5,731 nucleotides of DNA from Thermomicrobiales bacterium (GTDB lineage Bacteria > Chloroflexota > Chloroflexia > Thermomicrobiales > UBA6265). This document shows positions 1 through 4,689 of this stretch, in pieces. Positions within the stretch are counted from its first letter, which is position 1. Each line of letters starts with the position of its first letter. Where the stretch lies: assembly GCA_025928535.1 (NCBI GenBank), contig JAICJJ010000215.1, positions 1 through 5,731 on the forward strand, read 5' to 3'. Under the pieces are notes generated by a model. That model was not told where the DNA came from. It saw nothing but the letters and a program-made list of their open reading frames with translations, and made no database searches. A program made the translations under genes and the position numbers.

Positions 1-196
<196 letters not shown>

Positions 197-214
197 CTGA
201 CAGCGAACGGCGCC

Positions 215-220
215 GGGGAG
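215..220 (+). promoter_or_regulatory. Shine-Dalgarno of hemQ
   Basis: GGGGAG lies 8 bases before the ATG at 229, a good spacing, in the 32-base gap between hemB and hemQ. It supports 229 as the start over the next in-frame ATG at 259. Confidence 0.6.
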
Positions 221-228
221 CACGACGA

Positions 229-984
229 ATGGACCAGGGCAACGGACACGACAGCGGAATGATCCACCAGCCGGGACGGCGGCAATTCGTCAAATACACG
301 TTTTACCGGGCCGACCCGGTCTGGCGGCGGCAGGAATCGGCCGCGCGGGAGCGACAGATCGCCGAGTTCGTCGATGTCGTCGAAGGATGGCAGCGGCGGA
401 ACATGGTGCGCTGCTTTTCGACCGCCGGGCTGCGCGGTGACGTCGATTTCATGATCTGGCAGGTCAGTTACGAACTCGACGACATTCAGGAAATGGCGGG
501 CGATCTTCTCGGCACGGAACTCGGCGGCTGGCTGACGACGCCTCACTCGTATCTGGCGATGACCAAGCATTCGACCTATGTCGAAAAATACGCCGGACCG
601 AGCGGCGACCGCTCGACGCGGCTCTCGCTGGCGCCGGGCAACGCCAAATATCTCTTCGTCTATCCGATGACAAAGGTGCGCGAGTGGTATGGCATCGGCC
701 CGGAAGAGCGCCAGGAAGCGATGAATCAGCACATCGCGACCGGCGCGACCTACCCCACGGTCAAGATCAACACGACCTATTCGTTCGGGCTCGACGACCA
801 GGAATTCGTCGTCGCCTTCGAATCGGACGAGCCGGCCGATTTTCTCGATCTCGTGCAGGAGTTGCGCGGTTCGATTTCGAGCGCCTACACCGCCAGCGAC
901 GTGCCGGTCTTCACCTGTCGGGCAACGACGGCCGAAGGCATGTTGCGGGCGATCGCGCGCTTCCGCGCCCCGGCGCTGGCCTGA
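229..984 (+). CDS. hemQ: Coproheme decarboxylase, chlorite dismutase family
   Basis: This 251-residue protein belongs to the chlorite dismutase/HemQ family. In the coproporphyrin-dependent pathway HemQ uses peroxide to decarboxylate coproheme III twice, giving heme b. The family pattern is clear: an N-terminal FVKYTFYR strand (20-27), a YPMTK motif (145-149), a candidate proximal heme ligand His168, and SFGLDDQEFVVAFE (185-198). Tyr145 and Lys149 match the catalytic tyrosine and the lysine of the Firmicutes YPM(S/N)K motif, which supports decarboxylase rather than chlorite dismutase activity. The loop from Tyr145 to His168 is four residues shorter than in Bacillus-type HemQ recalled from memory. 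The residue aligning with the distal Gln (HemQ) or Arg (chlorite dismutase) appears to be Ile180, which is unusual. The sandwich position between hemB and hemE fits a heme role. The start is the ATG 8 bases after GGGGAG. A non-heme-synthetic family member is possible but less likely. Confidence 0.88.
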   Translation: MDQGNGHDSGMIHQPGRRQFVKYTFYRADPVWRRQESAARERQIAEFVDVVEGWQRRNMVRCFSTAGLRGDVDFMIWQVSYELDDIQEMAGDLLGTELGGWLTTPHSYLAMTKHSTYVEKYAGPSGDRSTRLSLAPGNAKYLFVYPMTKVREWYGIGPEERQEAMNQHIATGATYPTVKINTTYSFGLDDQEFVVAFESDEPADFLDLVQELRGSISSAYTASDVPVFTCRATTAEGMLRAIARFRAPALA

Positions 985-2058
985 ATGACGGCAACGTCGA
1001 TGCCCGACGCCGTCGCGGCGATGACCGGGCGCGACCGTTTCCTGGCGGCGCTGCGGCGGCAGCCGGTCGATGCGACTCCCGTCTGGTTCATGCGCCAGGC
1101 GGGCCGTTCCCTGCCCGAATATCGCGCCTTGCGGGCGAGGCACGATTTCATGACGATGGCGACGACGCCGGAACTGGCGGCGACGGCGACGCTGATGCCG
1201 GTCGCGCGGCTCGGGGTCGACGCGGCGGTCCTCTTCGCCGACATCATGCTGCCGCTCGCCGGGATGGGCGTCTCGTTCGAGATCCGGCCGAATGCCGGTC
1301 CCGTGATTCCGGAACCGATCCGATCGGAAGCCGACGTGGCCCGGCTGCGCGTGGCCGACGCCGAAGCGTCCACCCCCTACGTCTTCGCGGCGCTCCGACT
1401 GCTGCGGCGCGAATTGGGCGACACGACCGCGTTGCTCGGCTTCGCGGGCGCCCCGTTCACCCTCGCCTGCTATCTGATCGAGGGCAAGGCATCGCGCGAA
1501 TTTCCCCGCGCCAAGGCGCTGATGTACGGCCGGCCGGACCTCTGGCGGCGTCTGATGGAGGTCCTGACCGAGACGACGATCGGCTATCTCAACGGCCAGA
1601 TCGCCGCCGGCGCCGACGCGGTCCAACTTTTCGATTCGTGGCTGGGGTTGCTCGGCCCCGAAGCGTATCGGAAACATGTCCTGCCGTATACGCGGCGCAT
1701 CTTCGCGGCGCTGCCAACTTATGTGCCGGCGATCCATTTCAGCACCGGCTCGGTCGCGCTGCTCGACCAGATCGCCGCCAGCGGCTGCGCCGCGGTCAGC
1801 GTCGACTGGCGGCTGCCGCTCGACGCCGCCTGGGAGCGGATCGGCCAGGGGCTGGCGATTCAGGGCAACCTCGATCCGACCATGCTGCTGACCGACTGGG
1901 AGACCACGCGGGATGGCGCGCTCGACGTGCTGGCGCGGGCGGCCGGACGACCCGGGCATGTGTTCAACCTCGGGCACGGCGTCCTGCCGGAAACCGACCC
2001 GGATCGGTTGGCGCGGCTGGTCGCGTTGGTCCACGGGCATGCCTCGGACGGGGCGTGA
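985..2058 (+). CDS. hemE: Uroporphyrinogen III decarboxylase
   Basis: The 357-residue product matches the usual HemE length and converts uroporphyrinogen III to coproporphyrinogen III by removing four acetate carboxyl groups; it is a cytoplasmic TIM-barrel dimer that needs no cofactor. Landmarks in order are WFMRQAGR (34-41, with the substrate-binding arginines 37 and 41), LFADIMLPL (83-91, with the catalytic Asp86), GFAGAPFTLACYL (152-164, with Tyr163), QLFDSWLG (214-221), HFSTGS (251-256), GNLDP (294-298) and NLGHGV (328-333, with His331). All expected active-site residues are present. The ATG at 985 sits directly after the hemQ stop with no gap, so translation is probably coupled. ATG codons at 1000 and 1021 are alternative starts, and the last would give an N terminus closer to typical HemE. 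It is the last gene of the apparent hemB-hemQ-hemE operon in this window. Confidence 0.97.
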   Translation: MTATSMPDAVAAMTGRDRFLAALRRQPVDATPVWFMRQAGRSLPEYRALRARHDFMTMATTPELAATATLMPVARLGVDAAVLFADIMLPLAGMGVSFEIRPNAGPVIPEPIRSEADVARLRVADAEASTPYVFAALRLLRRELGDTTALLGFAGAPFTLACYLIEGKASREFPRAKALMYGRPDLWRRLMEVLTETTIGYLNGQIAAGADAVQLFDSWLGLLGPEAYRKHVLPYTRRIFAALPTYVPAIHFSTGSVALLDQIAASGCAAVSVDWRLPLDAAWERIGQGLAIQGNLDPTMLLTDWETTRDGALDVLARAAGRPGHVFNLGHGVLPETDPDRLARLVALVHGHASDGA

Positions 2059-2072
2059 GTCGGCGAGGGGCG

Positions 2073-2078
2073 TATACT
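2073..2078 (+). promoter_or_regulatory. Possible -10 box for the small downstream gene
   Basis: TATACT lies in the 61-base gap after hemE and 42 bases before the next ATG. It matches the TATAAT consensus at five of six positions. I see no convincing -35 element 16-18 bases upstream, where the sequence is the G-rich end of hemE. It suggests that the small gene can be transcribed separately from the heme genes. Confidence 0.3.
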
Positions 2079-2089
2079 CCCACGGTGGG
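2079..2089 (+). repeat. Short inverted repeat next to the -10-like box
   Basis: CCCAC-G-GTGGG is a perfect 5-base inverted repeat with one central base, directly after TATACT. Its position, overlapping the likely transcription start, would suit an operator, but a repeat this short can occur by chance. Confidence 0.2.
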
Positions 2090-2103
2090 TTGAATGAACG
2101 ATC

Positions 2104-2109
2104 GAGGAG
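2104..2109 (+). promoter_or_regulatory. Shine-Dalgarno of the small unknown gene
   Basis: GAGGAG lies 10 bases before the ATG at 2120 and decides this start in a frame that stays open far upstream into hemE. A second purine run (GGTGGAG, 2112-2118) is too close to the ATG to be the main site. Confidence 0.55.
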
Positions 2110-2119
2110 TGGGTGGAGC

Positions 2120-2461
2120 ATGAGCGATCAGGCAATGCCGGTCGGCGCGGCGACGGAAGACGACGACGCGACGGCGTGGAAAGAGATCATGGCCGGCTTG
2201 CGCGCAGGGCAGACCGTCGAACTCCCGGTCGGCGACGATCAGGAATTCAAGCGCCGCCAGCGACAACTCGAGCGCCGCGCCGAACGGCAAGGCATTCAGG
2301 TGCAAATCACCCGCGAGCGCGGGTTGCTGCGCGCGGCGATGACCGGCCAGGCGGCGCCGGCCGCAGCCGAACCGACCGACGAAGGAAAGAAAGACCGCGC
2401 CAGCCGGGAAGAACGGCGGGCGCAGCGTCGGGCCGAGCGGGCGGCGGGCGTGGGCGAATAG
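2120..2461 (+). CDS. Small charged protein of unknown function
   Basis: I do not recognise this 113-residue protein. Residues 1-16 are acidic (TEDDD). A compact central part (about 19-75) reads as a helix, a short strand (QTVELPV), a long basic helix (FKRRQRQLERRAERQG), a strand (IQVQI) and a short basic end (TRERGLLRAAM). That alternation resembles small nucleic-acid-binding or phage-type hypothetical proteins from high-GC bacteria, but no catalytic motif is visible. After an Ala/Pro-rich linker the last 25 residues are a low-complexity Arg/Glu/Ala tail (REERRAQRRAERAA), likely helical or disordered. The ATG at 2120 is chosen because GAGGAG (2104-2109) lies 10 bases upstream; the frame stays open much further back but there overlaps hemE. 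It has its own candidate -10 box and is convergent with the Nudix gene. A link to heme synthesis is not implied. Confidence 0.65.
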   Translation: MSDQAMPVGAATEDDDATAWKEIMAGLRAGQTVELPVGDDQEFKRRQRQLERRAERQGIQVQITRERGLLRAAMTGQAAPAAAEPTDEGKKDRASREERRAQRRAERAAGVGE

Positions 2462-2489
2462 AGGCGCCGTTCAAAATCGAGCGGGTTCG

Positions 2490-2520
2490 GGCCGGCGGAT
2501 TGATTGCGAACGTGCCGGCC
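2490..2520 (+). other. Hairpin after the small gene, possible terminator element
   Basis: GGCCGGC (2490-2496) and GCCGGCC (2514-2520) form a perfect 7-base stem with a 17-base loop, 28 bases after the stop of the small gene. No T-run follows, so it is not a standard intrinsic terminator. Its long loop and G+C-rich arms make a chance origin possible. Confidence 0.3.
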
Positions 2521-2530
2521 TGACGTCGCC

Positions 2531-2582
2531 GCCCGGCGCTAAAGACGCCGGGCTGAGCCAATAACCCGGCTGCAGCCGGCTA
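2531..2582 (+). repeat. Two-hairpin dispersed repeat, copy A
   Basis: The unit holds two hairpins. The first is GCCCGGCG (2531-2538), a 7-base CTAAAGA loop and CGCCGGGC (2546-2553), a perfect 8-base stem. The second is the 14-base palindrome CCGGCTGCAGCCGG (2566-2579). A diverged copy lies in inverted orientation at 2658-2710. I count 42 of 53 aligned columns as identical, with both stems kept. This is the look of REP-like intergenic palindromes of high-GC genomes. Its place between convergent genes suggests it may also help end transcription from either side. No transposase is present in the window. Confidence 0.7.
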
Positions 2583-2657
2583 TTCATTGGCGACATATGG
2601 GTCGAGGGCGCCACGCCTCAAGTTGGACATTCGCTGAGCCTGCACTGCTCGCATTTG

Positions 2658-2710
2658 TAGCCGGATTCCAGCCGGCTTATGGATTTAGCGCGGCGTCTTT
2701 CGCGCCGCGC
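2658..2710 (-). repeat. Two-hairpin dispersed repeat, copy B (inverted)
   Basis: Read on the minus strand this is the same unit as copy A. The first stem is GCGCGGCG and CGCCGCGC (plus-strand 2703-2710 and 2688-2695) around a CGAAAGA loop. The second is AGCCGG and CCGGCT (plus-strand 2672-2677 and 2659-2664) around a 7-base loop. In the first stem, base 3 is C in copy A and G here, and its partner has changed from G to C, so pairing is preserved. The copies are 75 bases apart. Copy B ends 62 bases beyond the stop of the Nudix gene. Confidence 0.7.
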
Positions 2711-2772
2711 GGGGCCGCCGCGAAGTTGCATCTCCCGGCGACGATTGCCTGTTGCGATCTTTCGATCCGCCG

Positions 2773-3270
2773 TCAATCGATCACGATCGGGCAGTCCGGG
2801 ATCGCGCCGGCGAGCAATGGCGCGATTCGCGTTCGGAGCGCTGCTGGAAATAGGAATGCCGTTGACGCTGTCAGCTCGTCCGCCGTCCACCAGTGATGGG
2901 ATCGGTATATCTCGCGTTCCCAGATTGTCTGGTGATCGAGCGCGATCTCGCCGGCCGGGACGCGGATCAGGTGGAAGCGTTCGCGCATGCGCAGCGGTTC
3001 GCCGTCCCAGACGAGCAGGTGGTCGCGTTCCCAGACGCACGGGCCGAGGTCGTCGCGGCGAATGCCGGTTTCTTCCCACAGTTCGCGCAGGCCGGCGGCG
3101 CGATCGTCTTCGCCCGGCTCCACGCCGCCGCCGGGCGTGATCCAGTACCTGCGGCGGCTGGGTCCGGCGTCGACCGTCGGATCATAGACGCTCGCCTCTT
3201 CGATCTCGAACAGCAGAATGCGATCGCGCTCGTCGATGACGAGCAACCGGACGGTGTGCCGTTCGCGCAT
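2773..3270 (-). CDS. Nudix hydrolase
   Basis: This 165-residue protein is a single Nudix domain, a metal-dependent pyrophosphohydrolase acting on nucleoside diphosphates linked to another group. The Nudix box GX5EX7REUXEEXGU is complete and exact at residues 48-70: Gly48, Glu54, Arg62, Glu63, Leu64, Glu66, Glu67, Gly69, Ile70. The metal-binding REXXEE core is intact, so the enzyme should be active. It begins with the usual first strand (VRLLVIDERDRILLFEI, about 7-23) and continues with YWITPGGGVEPGE before the box. Residues 120-135 (EIYRSHHWWTADEL) form the family's typical closing strand and helix start. Substrate cannot be told from sequence: no MutT, ADP-ribose (no proline marker recognised) or CoA signature stands out. 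GGAG at 3281-3284 (minus strand) lies 10 bases before the ATG. It is transcribed alone, divergent from the PH-like/MFS pair. Confidence 0.92.
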   Translation of the reverse strand: MRERHTVRLLVIDERDRILLFEIEEASVYDPTVDAGPSRRRYWITPGGGVEPGEDDRAAGLRELWEETGIRRDDLGPCVWERDHLLVWDGEPLRMRERFHLIRVPAGEIALDHQTIWEREIYRSHHWWTADELTASTAFLFPAALRTRIAPLLAGAIPDCPIVID

Positions 3271-3341
3271 GATTCTTCTGCTCCAGGCTGACAGGCCGAT
3301 CGCCTCACCGGGATCGCGAACGATACACGATGGGCGGCGGA

Positions 3342-3371
3342 TTGCGTCCCGCGCATTGAAGTCGCTACAAT
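3342..3371 (+). promoter_or_regulatory. Candidate promoter of the PH-like/MFS pair
   Basis: TTGCGT (3342-3347) and TACAAT (3366-3371) are separated by 18 bases. The -10 box matches consensus at five of six positions; the -35 box matches only in its TTG. Transcription would start near 3378 and give a leader of about 125 bases before the GTG at 3505. Confidence 0.45.
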
Positions 3372-3378
3372 CGTGACC

Positions 3379-3405
3379 TGCCGATCGGGGCGAAACGGAT
3401 CGGCA
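3379..3405 (+). other. First leader hairpin
   Basis: TGCCGATC (3379-3386) pairs perfectly with GATCGGCA (3398-3405) around an 11-base loop (GGGGCGAAACG). It would lie at the very 5' end of a transcript from the 3342-3371 promoter, where such stems often stabilise RNA or begin a regulatory fold. Further small stems follow at 3418-3429 (GGCC-CGCA-GGCC), 3431-3442 (CGTCG-AC-CGACG) and 3449-3462 (GCCGG-AGTT-CCGGC). I recognise no known riboswitch or T-box consensus. Confidence 0.45.
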
Positions 3406-3464
3406 ACGATGCGATGAGGCCCGCAGGCCGCGTCGACCGACGTGGTCCGCCGGAGTTCCGGCTG

Positions 3465-3502
3465 ATGGCTTCTACTGGCTGCGCAGCGGCGGTAGGAGCC
3501 AT
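3465..3502 (+). promoter_or_regulatory. Leader hairpin covering the ribosome binding site, possible attenuator
   Basis: Bases 3465-3475 (ATGGCTTCTAC) pair with 3492-3502 (GTAGGAGCCAT) in an 11-base stem with one G-U pair. The palindrome GCTGCGCAGC (3478-3487) sits inside the loop and can add a short inner stem. The 3' arm contains TAGGAG, the ribosome binding site of the GTG start at 3505, so the fold should block translation. Seven of the nine bases from 3502 to 3510 are T, so the same hairpin could act as a weak intrinsic terminator. Either way it looks like a control point for the PH-like/MFS pair. Confidence 0.5.
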
Positions 3503-3515
3503 TTGTGTTTGCTGA
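3465..3515 (+). CDS. Possible 16-codon upstream reading frame
   Basis: An ATG at 3465, with GGAG at 3452-3455 nine bases before it, opens a frame reading MASTGCAAAVGAICVC and stopping at TGA 3513-3515. It overlaps the GTG start of the next gene in another frame and coincides with the hairpin that hides that gene's ribosome binding site. A ribosome translating it would melt the hairpin, so it could couple or gate downstream translation. Three of the 16 residues are Cys, two of them at the very end, which recalls cysteine-responsive leader peptides. Frames this short arise easily by chance, and nothing shows that it is translated. Confidence 0.25.
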   Translation: MASTGCAAAVGAICVC

Positions 3516-4689
3516 AGCGGATCGAATGCGACCGGACGACGATGCGGCGGCGCGCGATGGCTGCCGTACGTCCCGTCGGCGACAACGGGCGTGGCGCACG
3601 CTCGCGCCTGTTTGGGCGACCCAGGACGTCGATGCCCTGTCTCCGGCCGACGTCGAGCGTTTGCGCCCGCATGATCTCCACACCGATCGCAATAGCGACG
3701 CCGAGTACGCATTCTACGGTCTCGCCGGCCGGTTCCAGCTCTACGCCGACGAGTACCTGTTCGCGGACGAGCGCGTCCTCGCCTTCGCGCCCTGGACGGC
3801 CGAAACGAGCGAAACCTGGCGGCGCCGCCTCGGGCGATGGATCGCCCCAGGCGGCCGCGAGCCGCTCGAAGGCGCCCTCCTCGTGACGAACCGGCAAGTG
3901 TTCCTCCTCCGCGACGATGCCGAGGTCGTCGGCGGCGGCCTCGCTTGGGGCTATCGGGCGAAGGCGACGACGCCCGAGCGCCTCGCGTCGGTTGATGTCA
4001 CCGTCAATCACCGTGGTCGCGTCCAGCTCACGCTCGATTTGCGTGCGAACTGTGGACAGGAGACGATCGATTTGTCATTTCCGCCCGGCGCCAAAGACGC
4101 GATCCAGCGGATCGCCGATCTCTTGGCCGAGTTCTTGCCTCGCGCGGGCGACCGCCGGCTGCGCCTGCCGGGCCGGATCTCGCCGCGCGAGCGGCTGGCG
4201 CTGCCGCCCGCTGGCCGATGCCGCGCGACTGACGCGGTGCTCGTCGCCGATGCCGAGCGAACCGCGCTCGCGGCCGCGCTGGAACGCTGGCTGGCCGACC
4301 ATCCCGATCCGGTCGGCGTTCGCCGTCGGACGCACGCAATGGCAGTTGATCCGGGCGAGGCCGAGCGTGGCCCGGAATTGGCGGCGCTCACACAGTCCGA
4401 CATCATCCGCATTCGGCTCCCGGTATTCGGCCCTCCCAAGACGTGTCCCCTGGCGCATGTAACATCGGCGGAATTGCGACGCTCGGTGCTCGGCTGGCAT
4501 GTCGGCTGGACCGCGCCGGCCGACGGGCCGGCGCCGGCCGAGACATCCAGAATGCCATTCCCGGTCGTCGCGGGCAACGAATGCCTGGCCTTCTTCGCAG
4601 CGCTGCGGCAGGCGCTGACGCTGCTCCCGGTCGAAGCCGACGGGCCAGAGATCGCGGTCGATGATTCTGGAGAGGAGGAGAGCGGATGA
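3505..4689 (+). CDS. Protein with apparent PH-like domains, function unknown
   Basis: I do not recognise a named family for this 394-residue protein. Residues 1-60 are charged and poorly ordered. From about 70 to 212 the pattern suggests a bacterial PH-like beta barrel: strands LYADEYLFADERVLAFAPW and EGALLVTNRQVFLLRDD, a strand run VDVTVNHRGRVQLTLDLR, and a closing helix (AKDAIQRIADLLAEFLP). A second, weaker unit at about 297-375 (DIIRIRLPVFG, GWHVGWTAP, then NECLAFFAALRQALTLLP) repeats the strand-then-helix ending. There is no signal peptide or membrane segment, so it is probably cytoplasmic or membrane-associated. The GTG start is favoured by TAGGAG (3493-3498) six bases upstream; ATG at 3526 is the alternative. 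Its last four bases, ATGA, overlap the transporter start, so the two are likely made together. The domain call is an inference from sequence pattern. Confidence 0.7.
   Translation: MFAEADRMRPDDDAAARDGCRTSRRRQRAWRTLAPVWATQDVDALSPADVERLRPHDLHTDRNSDAEYAFYGLAGRFQLYADEYLFADERVLAFAPWTAETSETWRRRLGRWIAPGGREPLEGALLVTNRQVFLLRDDAEVVGGGLAWGYRAKATTPERLASVDVTVNHRGRVQLTLDLRANCGQETIDLSFPPGAKDAIQRIADLLAEFLPRAGDRRLRLPGRISPRERLALPPAGRCRATDAVLVADAERTALAAALERWLADHPDPVGVRRRTHAMAVDPGEAERGPELAALTQSDIIRIRLPVFGPPKTCPLAHVTSAELRRSVLGWHVGWTAPADGPAPAETSRMPFPVVAGNECLAFFAALRQALTLLPVEADGPEIAVDDSGEEESG
4669..4680 (+). promoter_or_regulatory. Ribosome binding site of the transporter inside the upstream gene
   Basis: A purine run with GGAGAGGAGGAG lies 5 bases before the ATG at 4686, within the last codons of the PH-like gene. 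This strong site plus the ATGA overlap supports both re-initiation and independent loading of ribosomes. Confidence 0.55.

Larger units (their letters stand above)
2462..2772. other. Convergent intergenic region without a gene
   Basis: These 311 bases separate the stop of the small plus-strand gene from the stop of the minus-strand Nudix gene. They contain the 2490-2520 hairpin and the two inverted repeat copies. The 75 bases between the copies show no start site with a plausible ribosome binding site and no RNA gene that I recognise. Short reading frames crossing it run through the palindromes and look non-coding. Confidence 0.6.

Noticed and set aside
684..2093. A 469-codon plus-strand frame overlapping hemQ and hemE
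   Set aside because: It is an out-of-frame reading of two recognisable enzymes, dominated by Arg, Gly and Ala.
2531..2710. A CRISPR array in the repeat region
   Set aside because: There are only two units, they are inverted relative to each other and diverged, and the single interval between them is too long for a spacer.
2597..2896. A 99-codon plus-strand frame across the convergent region
   Set aside because: It runs through the inverted repeat copy and into the antisense of the Nudix gene, and has no ribosome binding site of note.
3378..3505. The leader as a T-box or a known metabolite riboswitch
   Set aside because: I find no T-box bulge sequence, specifier loop or any riboswitch core that I can name; only generic stems are visible.
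3465..3510. The leader hairpin as a plain terminator ending the previous transcript
   Set aside because: The preceding gene is on the opposite strand, so no coding transcript needs to end here. A regulatory role for the downstream gene explains the position better.
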